Shown in pieces: positions 46,051-61,000 of a stretch of 64,000 nt of DNA. This DNA comes from Daphnia pulex. Its lineage: Eukaryota; Arthropoda; Branchiopoda; Diplostraca; Daphniidae. The notes under the pieces were generated by a model. The model made no database searches, was not told the DNA's origin, and worked only from the letters and a program-made list of their open reading frames with translations. The number at the start of each line of letters is the position of its first letter. Within the stretch, counting starts at the first letter, position 1. Location of the stretch: contig NC_060026.1 of assembly GCF_021134715.1 (NCBI RefSeq), positions 3,286,001 through 3,350,000 of the forward strand, written 5' to 3'. The translations under genes were made by a program, and so were the position numbers.

Positions 46051-48404
46051 CCGAACAAGTGCTGTTGTCGTCGTTTGCAACAACAGTAGTGGCAGCAGTG
46101 CTGCTGGAATTGGCAGCAAAGATTCCGGGTCCCTCTCTAGAGAAATAGTGACGCAACAGCTGGGCGCCGGGAGACGAGGAAAGGAGCCGCCGCCGTGCTG
46201 ATGTCGACTCTCGGCTCTTGCGGATCATCTCCGCCCGCGTTTCTGTGGATCCTTGTGTGTATCAATAGACGACGTCCCTCCAGAGTTCAGAAAAAGAAAA
46301 GAAAACTCGTGAGAAGACGAAGAATAACGGGCGTCGAAGGACTGAAAAGAACAAAAAGAACCCAAAAAAGAAAAGGTCCATGTCAAAGTTATTACGGGGT
46401 TGTATGGGACCAAAGGGGGCGCATCAGGATGATGTGTGCTGGAGAGACGAGAAGAGGCTTAAAAGGTTTTTCTTCTTCTTGTTTAGATATATAGAAGGAC
46501 TCTTCTCTCTAGCTGCACCCGCACAGCACAGCACAGCACACACACAGTGTAATATGGGATGGACATAAAGATAATGCGCAGCCGGACGCGTAGAGACAAA
46601 AGTGCGCTCCTTAGCTCGGAAAAGACTGTGCGTGTATAATAACTCGGGGAGAAAAGAGGAGAGAAAGAGAGACAGTGTGTAGTAGTATATACGTAAGAGA
46701 GAAAGCCATTATTTAACGATTGTTTTCCCTCTTCATCTTTTGTTTTTTCTTTTTCTTTTTCCTGGTCCTCCTCCTCCCATCAGCAGCGAAGGAAAAAAAG
46801 AGAAAAGTTTGTTAGCTCCGCCGCGAATCCTGGCCGTAAATCTGTATGGAAAACTAAACCTATAATAGTCATTCTCTCTCTCTCTCTTTTCTCTTATGTG
46901 TTTTTGTCTTATCGTGGTTAGAGATCTGTCAGATCACATAAATACCCTTTTGGTTATTTTATTTTATTTTTTCGGGTCGTCGTTCGTCCCTTCGTTTCTC
47001 TCCATGGCATTAGCTTTTTTTCTTTTTTATCTTTTTGTGCTTCTTGTTATTTCTCGGCCATTTTGTCTGATGTGAAATGCTCTTCGAACAAAAAAAAAAT
47101 GCCATTATCAGCAACACAATGTGTTTATTTCATATTTATAATAACCCGTTTTCGCAATTATCTGTGAGAGAGCGATGAAATTGCCATAAACGATCAGGCG
47201 ACTGAGCGAGAACTTTTTTCACGCTCCTCCATCATTTTGACGAAATAAAATAAAAGTTTAAACATGACGACAGGGAAAAAAACCGGCCAGCGGCATCAAA
47301 CACACATAGAGAGATACTGCGTGACTATTTAGTCACAGATCGCTGACGGAATGCTGATTTCCAGTTTCATTAAATGAAAAAAAAGAGCGGGCGCGCGAGC
47401 GAGCGGCGTATACGTGTGTGATGGCCAGACAAAACGGAAAAGCACCCCGGCGCGAAGCGATAGCCAAATTGACCGGTATTTTATTTATTTGTCTCTCTCT
47501 TATAGTCTCTTCTTATTTCTCTGAATGTGTTGCGTGTCTTTCAAATCGATTTCCACCGAGTATTTTGTTTTATTTTTTTATTTAAACTCTTGTCTTTTCC
47601 TACCAAAAACATTTTCTGTAGAAGATAAAAAACGGCTAGGAGAAAAGAGGGGGAAAAATATCAAAATGGGCAGCAGCCAGCGGTCCATTTTGTTGTTCAA
47701 TGTTGCGCTCGGACATCACCAAGGATATGTCCGAGCTTTTAAAAAGAATAAAGCGCCGCCGCAATGCCGCATTTTGTGTCAAGTTTTTTTCTTTTTTGTT
47801 TTATTTTCTTTTTATTCTGCGCCATTTTGCCAGTGCCGGGCACGTATGAATATCAATAAACGTCCTCCAACATAGATAAGATTTTTTTTTTTTTTTTTTT
47901 GGTGGTGGAGGTGGGCTACGTGCTGATTCGCCATAGGAAAAATGGTAAATTTCGGTTTATTGACTTCACATATAACCGTATTTGTGACGTTAAATTATAT
48001 CCAGGGCGTTTTTCCTCTTCATTTTCTTCAGTTTGTTTTTGGTTATCAGAGTGTGTAGATAAGTGGACCAGCAACAAGACCAAAAGAAAAAAAAAGGACT
48101 ATAATTCGACGACAAGATGCAAATAAAATCAATGTGGAATAGAAGGTGAAACATCCAGCAGTATAGATATCCGTAGATGGTCTTCTTCAGCTGCTGTTGT
48201 GGTGTTTAGACCAGTGTATCGTCTTTAACTATAGGGGGAGCAAAGTTGTTCGGGAAAAAAAAGGAGGGCAGCAGCAAAAGGAGGAAGACTGAAATATTAC
48301 CCAATCGGGTCTGATTCATCTGCAGAAATCAATTCCCTCCCAACAGGACAATAAGAAAAAAGAAATAGAAGAGCGTGAGGCGCGCGTGCGGTTTTTTCTG
48401 CCAT

Positions 48405-48433
48405 GTTGGTTGGTTGGTTGGTTGGAGTCCAAC
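48405..48433 (+). repeat. (GTTG)5 array with hairpin
   Basis: Five GTTG units, the last running into TGGTTGGA-G-TCCAACCA, which can fold back. Confidence 0.75.
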
Positions 48434-51400
48434 CAAAATGTCGCCATCAAGTCAGGACTCTCATTACCTTTTCAAAGTTACGGCCCGACTTTTGGCTCTA
48501 TTATCACCTTGGCCGATTTTGATGGTCTTTAACCAAAAAGAAAACCAACACCAAAAACTTCTAGCTTATAGAAACTATCGTCGACCTTTGCACGGCGCTA
48601 AACGCCATAATATACACAGCACACGGTTTGAAAAAAATTGGCGACTATAGCGCATTTGCGGCTTTTGACAGAGCTGACAAGACATTGCTATTATACACAT
48701 CCTCCTGCGTGATGGCGCGCGCCATAACCCAATGCAAACGGAGACATATCAAACAGCGCGCGGGGTTTGAAAATGCGCAATCATTCCTATATTCGATTGC
48801 GCTTTGTCAACGCGCGTGAAGATTGTCTAAAACAAATAACTGCGCAAAAAAAAACAAAATTCATTTCCATTATGTCATTTGACGCGATTTGACGTTTGAT
48901 TATTTCAAGGGCGACGACTATACGGGAATGCGGAAAAATGAGCAGCGGAACTTTGGTTGAAACACGACAAAGAGCAGAGAGAAAAGGGTTCATGGGGCGA
49001 GAAGTAATGGGGGCACGTGTTGGCCACTTGAGTTACACAAGGGGTCGGTTCGGATAGCTCGCGCCATTGTGTATAGCCAGTGGGCGAGGACTGCTGCTGG
49101 CCCGCCAGTCGTGTCCTTGCTGCTGCTGTGCTGCTGCTCACTTCCCGGCAAGAAGCTGTTTGACCCTGTCAGACCCCATCAAACCAAAAGAGGAAGGAAA
49201 AGAAATATCAAAGGAGTCGCCTTATACTCTCGTCTACTATACGAGCTACACTATCGCGCCCGCGTTATTTGTTCGTGTCACATGACACTAATGCTGCCAG
49301 CAGCTTTTCAACTCCCTTGCCTTGTGCAGAGAGAATATCTCTCGGCCTAAACCTTCGAAACAAAAAAGATACAATTAGATACGATGTATGGCTCAACCTC
49401 GACAATAAGTTGCTGGCCATGTAATCAAACGGATCGCAATCATCAATCTATCAACTTTTAGACTCGCTTGAAACGTGCCATCCAACACCCAAACATCCAT
49501 ACGTATATAGATATCGATCGCGGATCATCCGGAAATTTATTTTCACTTTCCCCTTTGAAATACACTGAATGACCTTTTGTATTTTTACAATTTGATTGGA
49601 ATAGTATAGTAGAGTGTCGAGAGCGTCATGTAATAACAGCAACGAGTCCTTGTTGTTTATTCTGTTGTGCACATCTCCAGCGGGTCATCTGCCTTTTGTT
49701 ACATTTGGCTGGGACTGGGAGAGAGCTGAGGTAATTGTATAAATATATGCAACACAACGGGAGTAAAAAAGAGACTGGGGGGTCGGAGTCAAATGGTTGA
49801 ATAACGAGAGAGCGCGGCCATTCCGTTATGAGTCTGTATACAATAAGAGAGAAAAAGTATAGAGGGGGGTTTCTAGTTTAGAAACAAAAGGAAAGGCCGC
49901 GCTGGCTTTGAAGACATAAGAGGGGAAAGAAAAAGAAATGGAGAGAGAGAGGTCACTGTGTGGGCGAACAACGATTCCCACATGTTAACAGCAGGGTCGC
50001 GGACACGGTTAACAGCCAGCCGTGGTCCAGACATTTTAAAAAAAAAAGACTTCCGCAATTTGACCGGAAGCGGAAGAGAAGGGCGCGCGCCGCCGCCGCC
50101 GCCGCGAATGGAAAGTGTTTCGCTCCTTTCTTCTTCCTGGGGTAGAGAGAAACTTGTGCGAGGTGTACACACACAGCCCAAGACATTCTGTGTGTGTGTA
50201 GAGTGTGCTGTGGCCGTCGAAGAAGAAGAAAACGGCCAGAGGGGACAATGTTTGACAACAGACGAGAAAACAGAGATAGAAAACAAGGTTTTTTTGACCG
50301 AGAAACAGGCTGGAGGGACCCCTAGAGGCTCAACGGTGTTGTCGAGTGAAGATAGTGCCAAAAGGTCACGTCCATAGTATTAAGGGCTCAATTTGTCAAC
50401 TTTGCGTCTCGCCAAAAACTCGGCACTCGCCGACTGCTGATGCGCCCCATCCATCTACTACAGTCCGTCCGTATCTCCCATGCAAAGAGGGACGATCCAT
50501 CACGAAATATCTGGGCAGAGATAAGCGAGCGAGGAAAGGGTTCGCTGATCCAACGTGACCCCAGCGCAGCTTTCGACGCAATAATTCATCAACTTGTTAT
50601 GATGACAAGTTGTTTTGTGGACAAATTCTATAGTCGAAAATATACAAATGGGTTGTACTATACGTTTCCGCATGTCTTAAATAATATCCAAGCGCATCGC
50701 GGTTGATTCAACACGAAGCGTGCCATCCCAATTAGGCTATATAGATCGGTCTAATATTATACAAGTTGCCGCTGGAAATTTATTATGCAGATAGGCTCTA
50801 CCGTGACTGCTGAACAAGTCAAAGATGTCATTGTGTCTAAACAGGCCGGGGAAATAAGACTTGTTCATTCTTCTTAAACTTCTTTGTTCTTTTTCTGCAC
50901 CAAGTTTTCAATTTCATACTCGGTCTGAGAGCAGCCCAACGCAGCATTTGATGACTAACATTTGGCTTGGAAATTAGCCCCTCGGTCGGATGATTGCCAT
51001 TCGTTAAAGAGAGACCCAAAAACGGCTTGATGGAGATGATAAAGAGCAGAGCGGAGAGAGAGTAAAAGGCAGCAACATGATCGTCACAAAGTTACATATA
51101 TACCGAGCATGCATATATAGATTCACGTGGAAAAGCGGAGAGCTACCAGAGAAAGCAGAGCGGAAGGAATGCACGCGATAGGGTGGCTCCTCCGCACAGC
51201 TCATAGAAATGGGGGGGGGTAGCAAAGTTAATTAGCCAAGATTTTGGAACATGTATGTGTATGAGCGAGGGATGGCTAGAAATGGAGAGAGAGAGAAACA
51301 GAGTTTGCATAAGAAGTTGCTCTCCATTAGGCAAGCTCCGTCGAGTATCTAACCCCCCTCCACCCACCCAACCCAACCCAGCAGTCGGTGGGAGGTTTTA

Positions 51401-51999
51401 TATATCTCAGCTCGGGCAAAAGTTGCATATGGCAAAAGCAAAAGCGCTATCTCCTATTCCGCTGCTGGCCTTTTAAAGCTGTTCATATGTCACATAATGA
51501 CAAGACTTTTCGGGAGTGGCTGCTATAGAGGAGAAGCGACACAGAGAGAAAGAGATAGAAGAGAAAAAAAAAAGGAATATAATAGAAGGAAAAAGTAAAA
51601 AGTTTGGTTCCGCCGTCGCCTCTATATGACGCAAAGTGCTGCTGCTGCTCCGCTCTATATATATATAAGGCCCCGCCGGGCGAGCTACATAGATATATCT
51701 AGGTGATTGGCATAAATTTACATCTTTAATCGCCGACCCTCGCACAGCGTAGCAGTCTAGCTTGATGACAGTCCCCTCTTCTTTTCTTGCCTCTTTTCCA
51801 TCTGCGGAGGCCTGATGGGAATGAGAGTCTGTAATGCTCGGCAAGGCAGCAGCAGATTGAATCAATCGAATCGTTATATTGGTGACAATCCAATCCGTCT
51901 GCTCCTGCTGTACTGCGCATCTCTCTCTCATCTCCCTTGTCTCCTTATTCCGCGTAGCTATATAAACTTTATTCCATTTTCCATGCCACTTTCTCTGAA

Positions 52000-54900
52000 T
52001 TTGTTTGTTTTGGGCAGACGATCATATCGACCCGGCAAAGTTGCTTAGTTTTTTTTAAAAAAAGAAAAATATGTCGCCTGCCTGCTCCGTACTTATAGCG
52101 AATTGAGAATATCCGCTGGGAATTTATCTATAGTAGTTCCTATACGTTTCAACTGCGGAGAGCGTCATTCTCCTTATATACGAATGTGCGCAGCAGGCAA
52201 CTTTTTGTGAGTGGGACCTATATAATATACGTCGTAGTATATAGTATAGGATTTTTTTTTCGAAAAATACAAACGCAAATGTCACGCGGGGTGTGATGGA
52301 AAGTTGCTGATCAAGATTTTATAACAGATGTTGCTTGATTGAATAAGGAGAAAAGGTTATAGAGCCAACTCTTCCTCCCATTAAATTGGAGAGTTGCAGG
52401 CATTTATTATCAAATCAAATAGATTTTTTTGTTTAAGAATTTGATTGTATAGTCGGCCTTTGGCTGCTGCACAGTCGGGCAGGTGAGAAAGATGAAGAAC
52501 AAAAGCTCGGCTAGAGAGACCGTATGTGGGCGGTGCTATCTTTCATGAAAAAGGAGCGTCAATAAACATCGCGGAGAGGGCGAGAGTGATGAGGACACAA
52601 CTGAACCACCTCCACCGCCGCCGAGAGGTGATGTGTCCTTTGAACTTTTCATTCATCCGTTTGTTATTATTTATATTATGCCATAAGGTTTATATATATG
52701 TAGATAGATATACCTACTACCGAACTTTTTCCGGTTGTCTAGATTTTTCTGTGCTGTTGAATTTCCCGCCGGATGTGACCAACCCCCCTCTGGCACATTT
52801 TGGTATATCATACGTGAATGACTAGATCCTGAGCTGGAATGTTGTTATTGTTGTGCAGCTTTTTTCTTTGGGTATATTTTCTCAGTTCAGTCCTTTTTCT
52901 TCTTCTACTTTCAGGTATAGTTTTATATAGGAGGAAAGGCTTATTAGATTTTATACCTTTGGGAAAAGAAAAGAAAGAATAAAGAAAGGAAATAATAAGA
53001 CAAGAAAACCAGAATTGTTCTCTATAATGCTGTTGTGATGAATATGAGATTATACCGCTGTCGTAAATGAAATGTCTCCGCTCTCGCGCAGATTACAGTT
53101 AAATACTACACCGCACATTAGATTGGAACTGGCGACGATGCCTTGTCATAAATCGTGTGAATGATGCCAGCTATATACTACTATGTACTATACTATACGT
53201 GCATTTTTCAATGGAGAAATTGAGGAACTATCCGATGAGTTTTTTTCGAAAACAAAAAAGAATATCTACACACGACCGGATAAAGAGAGTCTCAACTCGT
53301 TTTATTTATACGATATCATCGGAAATTCGACGTCAAAGATATTACACTGCCATCCGGATGACCTTTTTTTATTATGCACCCCATATAATATGTATCGGAG
53401 AAATCATGGGGCATCAGCTCAGCTTCTTCTTTTCTTTTTGTTATACAACTGAATAATGATACAAGCCAGCAGCAGTCATGAAAATCTCTCCTCTAGAGAG
53501 TTGGAAAGTTTTTTTCGAAACGGGTATATCCCCTTCTGCTCCTCTCGTTTGCGCTGGTGGATATATGGAAACCATATGGGACATCAGTACACACATAACG
53601 CCCAGAGAGAGAGAGGGTGACGGAGGGATGTTCCGGCGCTGGCAGCTGTTACTTGGGTTTTGTATCTCTCTCTCCTCTTCATCTGACACATTCGAGTCTA
53701 TCTATCTATGACTGACGCGATTATGAATTGTCATAATGTCGAGGGTGAGCTGAGCTAGGTGTTTAACCTACTGCACCAGTAGACGATCAATGCTGGGGCG
53801 CCCTCTCGGCCATATTAGAGGGAAATAATGTTTGACCATACATAGAAACTCGACCTGCTGCTGCAGAAACTCCTCTTCTATTTTACTATTTTCATCTCGA
53901 CTGTCGATCGCATTTGATGTGATGTGCGCGGCCCTATCTCGGTCTAATAGTCGGGTCCGTCCCACCCATATTTCTCCACTTGGCGTAACAATCATTGGCG
54001 CGCTCTCTCTCCTCTCTTTTAGATCCATTTCTTTATTTTCTCGACTTGAAACTATCTCTTTCGGCCGCTATATAGCTCTCGTCTCCCCCTATATACTATC
54101 TAGATCTGCCGGTCTGCATGGCGTGCTGCTCCAGTTATATAGGGCGCGTTCACAACAGACACAACTCGACTGGGTTCATCAACTATAACGCAATTTGCGG
54201 GGGAGGGCCGGAGGGGAGCAAAAAGGGAAAGATGTACATAAGGGCCGGCCGGCCAAAAAGGGGAGAGAGAAAGAAGAAAAAAAAGGAGCCGAGGTTCTCT
54301 GCGCGCTAGGACGGGGGTCAAAGATGCAATTAGGTTCTTCAGGCTCCCCCCACCCACCATCACCCGAAAAAGAGATGAACGATCCCAGTCAAATCTGCCG
54401 CCAACGCCGTCGGCTCGTAAAATAAATACACCGCGGCGGTCCCAAACCCCCCTCCTCCCCTTATATCCAAAGAAACCAAAAAAGTTCACCTTCAGAAGAA
54501 GAAAACAATCTGATAAGATGTTACGTACTCTATAGCCAAGCACCTTTCCAGTATCAACAAATGGTACAGCACATCAGCTAAATTGCTTATATAGGTATAT
54601 AAGTTTGTTATATGTATGACTGGCTGGTTATTGCATAACCAATGTCCATTGTTCTGCCTGTCTGCTGGCGTTCCACTTTTCTTCTTCTTCTGTATTCGGG
54701 CAACAGCTATAGATTGATCCGTTCGGTCATAATGAAGTGTAATGTGTAATGCGTGTTATCAGTTTGACCGGTCGACCTTGGAGATGAGAACCGGTGACGC
54801 GGCGCGCGAAATACAAAGCAGCTATGCTGTTTCTCATCGTTTCCCTTTGGAAAAAGCCTTGTGCTGTGCTGTGTGTATGTTATATGTTATATATGGTTTA

Positions 54901-57900
54901 TATATTCCCTTAAGTTGCCCAGCACTTATAGTCTTCTTCTCCTCCGCTTCTCTTCCTGACAGAAGAGAAAAGACACGAAAATGTATAAGAAGAAGAGGAA
55001 CACGAGCGACGAGTGATGAACGACGCGAGTTTCACAAGACTGAAAGGAGCTTCATTGTGTAAATATACAGTATGTTATATAGCTGCTGCTGGACGGCAGC
55101 TAGGAGAGTGGCCGGACGAAATAAGGGGAAGAAGAAAAAAGAAGAAGAGCCCCCCAAAATGACATCAACGACAAAACCGTCCGTCCATCCGACCGAATAA
55201 ACGACGGACTATAGGAAACAACAACAAAAAAAGGAGCCCACCAGCAACGATTCATCGGCGCGCGGTTCATCCAGCAGCTTTTGAACGCTGCTGTTGAGCT
55301 TCTGCTGCTTGCTCTTGTGGGTAGGGGGGTGGGTGGCTAGTGCTGGACGACCGAGGCGGACTCCATTACATTAATCAAGGTGTGCGAGTGTGATCTGACA
55401 GTCGCCCAAAACCGGTTGACAATATCCCCAGCAGCTTGATTTTAATATACAATTCCTTTCCCATTATTTAAGACTCGGCAGCCAAACCGAACCCTAAAAC
55501 AGATTTGGGGGAATAAAAAGAAATTTAAGAAAAAAAGAATAAGGAAAAAATAAAACAAAAAGGGGACGCGCGCGATGGAAAACTATTAAAAACAAAACAA
55601 AAAATAAACACACACAATCGTCGCTTTTTTGTTTTTCCTGTTTGTTCTTTTCGACCAAAAAGAAGAAGAAGAAGAAGAGGACGATGACCATCATAATAAA
55701 TATTGAGTTGCCAGAGACACCTATTTTTTGTTTTCATTCTTTTTAAACCCTATTCCTTTTTGTCTTTCTTATATTTCCTTCTGCTGTTTAACTTTATATA
55801 TTTCTTTTGTTTTTTCGAGCTCTCTCTCTCGATGTCCAGTCATTATGCAAATGAGGGGCCTCTCGGCGCCATTTTGGATAGATTTGAAATTCAGCCAAAG
55901 CATCACACAGCCCCGGCGCGCAGACTTGACAATGTTTATATAATATAGTATATATCCATCTGTCCATAGATCCATCCATGGAAGTCGTTTGATATCGTGT
56001 GGCATTTTCGGTGGGTTGCACATTCGGCGCGCTGGAATATAACACACACGCACACACACCTGTGTTCGGTTAGTTTCTCCGACTTTATCCATGTACAAAG
56101 TATAAAATTGCGGTTCTTTTTTTATTTTTCTTCTTCTTCTTCGTTCCTTTTTGTCTGGGCTTTTGTCTCTCCGCGCTTTCGTCGTCCTCCCTAAACCATC
56201 GCCTCATCTCCTCGGTCGCCAATTTACATATCACGCTCACGGTCTTTTTGATCGATGCCGGTGCTTTGGGCCGTGACGTTGGCTAATGCTTATGCCATTT
56301 ATTCGCCAGCGCAGCTAGCGCAGCAGAGAAAGAAGAATCGCAAAATACAAAAATGTCGGACTTTAGACGCGCCCGCGCAGTGTCGATAGCCAATTCAAAT
56401 CAAATACTTTGATGCCGTCTTTTATATATACCGGCGAATTTGTTTAGGAGCGCTATATGAGGGTCGTCCTTCAATAAATTCAAGAAACTTGTGTATAGCC
56501 ACTCCGGTGGATTCAGTTGGACATAATTCCATAAAATTCGAGTCGACTGGAGTGGACGAAGAAAAAAAAAACTGGATTGATATCGCCGTGAAAGGTGACG
56601 AAGGGCTTTCAACCCGATCATAAAAACATGCAGAGTTCACAAATCTTGTGACAACCCAACTCACGAGTTTGAACGACAATCTTTTGTTTGTTTGTTTTTT
56701 CGGAGAATCCGGATTGCGCAGATAGAAATCGTCTATATAATAACGGAGAATTGTCACTCGTGTCAAAATAACCTGTCCGCCCGAATGATTTGGAGTGTGT
56801 CCTATATATATACTTACTATTGGGGAGTTATTACGAGTTTTTGAATAACTTTTGCGACGCAACACGTAAAAAATAAAAAAAATGTGGAAAAATAAAACAT
56901 TTTGCGCAATCCATCATCCATCAATTCGAAAACAAAACAAACAAAAAAGGGTCTCGAATTTTCTGTAGATTTTTCTTCGGGATGGACAGGTATAAAAATG
57001 AAAAACCCAAAGAAACAAAAGAAAAAGAGTCAGTCACACACAGTGCGGTGGTACTGTGCTGGCTGGCGGTTGGTGGTTGTCTAGCGTAACTTTTTGATTG
57101 TCTCGTCGGTTACGGAATGAGTTATAAATAACATTGTCGACCGCTAATTGAAATTCGTTGGGAGACGACGAGAGGGGCTAGTGCCAGTGTATAGACGGAC
57201 CCGAGTTGTCGTTTGAGCTGCGCTGTCGCCACCGCGAAAGTTTTTCCCCGTCTATTCTTTCTCTCTATATATACAGCAGTACTACCACCACACACACACA
57301 CACGTCTATATGGATTGCATTTCCTTTTCTTATATGTATATTCAAGTTCTGTATGCGTCTTTTTTTTTTTTTGGTTTTTTAACACGCAAAATAGGAGAGA
57401 CGACGACGCTGCGCCGAGTTAAATCTTTCAGCGCGACAATCATGTCACTCCATCCTTGCTGCCTTTTTTTCTTACCCTCCGATTTTGGGGAAATTATGAA
57501 ATTTATGGCTCGGACTGGTGAGCTGTGGTGGTGGCCTTTTATTTTATTATTTCCTTTTGGAAATGAAAGACTTTGAGGCTTTTGTCTTTTCGGGGTTTGC
57601 TGTTGTTGTTGTTGAGCAAAAAGGACGACCGTGGGCATCTCTCCTGTCACTTTGCTATACCTTTTGGTGGACCCTCCTGCCACTGGCAAGACCGAGGGCG
57701 TTACTGTGAAGTCTAAACAAGAATAAAGAAATGAACGAAACTGAGAGAAAAAGAAAAAAAAAACAAAAAAAAAATTAGAGAGAACCAGTATCTCCCCGCG
57801 CGCAATGTTGCTTTAGTCTTTTTGGGTCCTCTTGGTCTCCACACACACACACACGGCTGCTGCTGGTTATTTATGTACCTTCCGCGAGTGATGCCTTTTA

Positions 57901-58000
57901 TATCCCGCCAAGTTCAAATTGTCGTTTTGGGCTTCAGCATTTTTATTCCCAGCTATAGTAGTCTCGCGTGTTGTACCCCATTTTCAGCTTAGCTATGATG
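52000..58000. other. Gene-free region
   Basis: A 90-codon open frame at 53183-53452 (+, ELSDEFFSKTKKNIYTRPDK in its first part) is unusually free of low complexity but matches nothing I know and is read in two frames at once. An octamer ATGCAAAT is at 55845-55852. There are GAA runs (55661-55678), an AC run (57289-57303) and a T run (57361-57372). Confidence 0.45.
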
Positions 58001-61000
58001 CTAGTCCCATTATTTTGCTATTTATTAGCGCCGCCTGGAAAAGTTCCTTTTGACTTGCCATACTTTTCGATGTGAATCCCTTTTTTTAAGAAAGAGTTCT
58101 GTATAAGCTATGCGGTATTACCGGGTTGAAATCCAGCAGAGAGCATAGTCATTTGCTTGTCAACAGCCCATACCTTCGTGGCGAGAAAACTGTGTCGATG
58201 ACAAAACCTTTCGTTTCTCACGAAACATTCCACTCTTTATTAGACAGTCAGGCTCTTCATTCTCTATTATATCATTCTATTTTCAATCGGGTTGTTTCGT
58301 ATTATATCTACTGTGTATAGTGTTAAAAAGAAACAAAACTTTCAAAACTGATTCAGCGGGGCCCTTTATCATCCCATTTCATTATTCTAATTTTTGCGAT
58401 TTTCAATAAATCAGTGGAGCGCGGATCACTCGTAATCGGATTCTCTTGATTGGGGGCTATCGTTTCTGCATCTGGGCATTGTTGGGGCTACAGGGTGCGA
58501 ACAGTCGGATCGAATTTCCTTTCCGTATTTTTATTTTTATTTTATTTCATCCAGTCGAAAAGTATTTCATTTATTTTCTTGTTCCAGGACATCCAAGGTC
58601 GATGCGTGTCCAGTTGAAGAGGAAAAAAACGGACCAGTCGTTAAGAGCTGCTTCTTAAACTGTGATGGCTGCTGGCCCTGTATATGGACAAGGTCGTCGT
58701 GCGATTACCCGACTCGTACATCATGTGCTCATCGGAAGAAGAAGATGTGGCAACCAAATTCCTCCCAATCATAAAAGAAAAGGAGAAAGAGAGAAAAGTT
58801 GTGATGGAAATTGTTCCAAAACAACGTCAAAAGAAGGAAAGCTATATAGGTTTTCTATGACGTCCTTAAAACGTCACCTCGGAAATGGACCATTGACAAT
58901 ATCCGTGCCCACTGTTGAAAGATGGCCTTTTTTCTTCTTCTTCTTTGGCTGGGAGGAGAAGAACAGGAGAAGCACCGGGCAGCAGCAGCAGCTCTAAAGG
59001 ATATAGAGAGGCTCTCTGGGTAACAACAGAAGGAAATATTGTTTTATGGCACCTTGAACAACTGCGCTGGCTGAGACCCTTATGGCTGTTTTTTTTCTTC
59101 TCCGGAACCAAACCTATACCCCCCGAAGAAAAAATCTGCTGCCGAAGATTTTGGTATGTGTTTTGTTGTTGAATATAAGGGGGGAGATTTTTTCGGGCTT
59201 GACCAGCAGTGTTTGAGGATTGTCATAAGTCAAGTCAAATCTTCCGATGCACCCCATCCATCTTATTCTCCAACCATCGGCCGCTCTAAATGTGTAACAA
59301 TGTGAAAAAACATTTGAACATTTTTCCTTTTTTGAGACTTTTTGAATTTCCCTCGCCATTCGTCTTACTCAGCTACGCGATGCTAAACGATCGGAAGTGA
59401 TCGACATTAGAGTTATAACATTACAAAATAGCCGGGTGAGTCATGTATAGGGCAGACGCGCTGTTACCGGGCGACTGCTGGCTGCTGTGTATAATCATTT
59501 GAAATAGACACGGACAGCAGCAATCGTTATATATATACCGATGGACACACGCATTGGACGCCATCGTCGATATGTTTGAACTTTCAACTTCTTAAACCAT
59601 TAACAGATTTACGAACCGCAAGAGTCTAAAAGCCAACTGATGGGCTCCTCCCGTGGGTTCGATCGAATTGATGAGGCGATCACTCTCTAGAGGGTGGCAC
59701 GCAAGTCTCTCTATCGACCTCCTCCCCAACAACAAAAAATCCCACCCAAAAAATCTCCCGAACAACTCGAAAATAAATAAAATAAAAGCAATCATCGCTC
59801 GGACGAGCGCTCACGCTGGCCATGTATACTGATTGACGCGCCTGGCCATTTCGATGATGATGATGATGGTGGTAGTAGTGCAAGAGTTTCTCTCGCTGCT
59901 ACTGCTGCTGTCTGCTGGCAGACACATTTCCCACCCCTGCTCCCAGCAGACCCTCTTTTGTCGGGGGGCGTCCTTATGGCTTTGATTCAATGACCGTCAT
60001 CATCCTGTTCAGGCCTTTCACTGGCCACACGCCGATCGATGGCGTTCGGTCATCAACCCACCCCCTCCCTTCTCCCAACGTGTACTGCAGTCGAGTAGGT
60101 GCTTCAATCAGCAGACACAGTTGCGCACGAGACCTCACAGCAAACGAACAGTTATTAATGGAAAGAAGAGGATTGATGAGAGTGCTGGCGGGCTACTCAA
60201 TATAGTCGCCAGCTCTTTCTTGATCATCTTTTTTTGGGGGGTCTTGATGATGAGATCCCGTCGAATTATATTCGATCGGCCCAAATGGCTCCACCACCAC
60301 TGCTGCTGCTGCTGTTTAATGCGTAGGACGGGGTTACTACTGCACTTGTATGTGTCTCAGTTGAAGACCATCAAGGTTGCGGCATCAGGATTTTTTATAT
60401 TTTTTATTTTGAATTACGTGACCAGCCGCGGCCGGCGCGCTCTATTGTCCTCGACCGTGCTAGCGTGTAGATGCACTGGGCGGCCAGCAGCCAGCCAGAG
60501 CGGCCCCTGCTGTATATACAGTCCACACAATGTATATTATAGACAGAAGGGAGAGAGAGAGAACATTGCTGGGCTCTGGCCAGCAGCAGCAGTGCGCTGT
60601 GCTGTGTGTATATACAGAGAACTATATGGTGTATATAAGCGCATTGCAGCAGAAAGGAGCGCGCAAAGGATCACGTTTGAACAATCATCTCTCTCTTCTT
60701 CTTCTTCTTCTTCTTATCCGTTCGTTTTCCTCCTTCGACTTTGTATGTGCTGACCGTGCAGGCCACTGCCGCCGCCCCGACTTTTCTATATACATGTCTT
60801 TACCATTATACCTATTATTATACATAAAAGTAACTATATATATATATACCATTATATTCGCCTCCGTTTCTTGTGTCGGGTCCGTTAGATATAGGCACTG
60901 TGATGTGTGTGTGTGTGCACGGGTAAATCGAGTGAACAAGGCCGGCTCATTTGGGAAATAACTCCGGAGCTCTGCTACCCTACTGATGGCTAGTGAGGCT

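Larger units (their letters stand above)
44900..52000. other. Gene-free region with homopolymers and short tandem arrays
   Basis: A16 at 44907-44922, (GATG)5 at 46031-46050, T19 at 47882-47900, (GTTG)5 at 48405-48425 with an adjoining TGGTTGGA/TCCAACCA hairpin, a CGC run at 50090-50105, and a 14-bp CG-rich palindrome at 48712-48725. Open frames follow the repeats. Confidence 0.55.

Noticed and set aside
59650..59665. GGTTCGATC as a tRNA T-loop
   Set aside because: No acceptor-stem pairing or anticodon arm around it.
60121..60753. 210-codon forward frame
   Set aside because: Contains poly-Cys and poly-Ser from CTG and CTT repeats; no domain and no homology I recognise.
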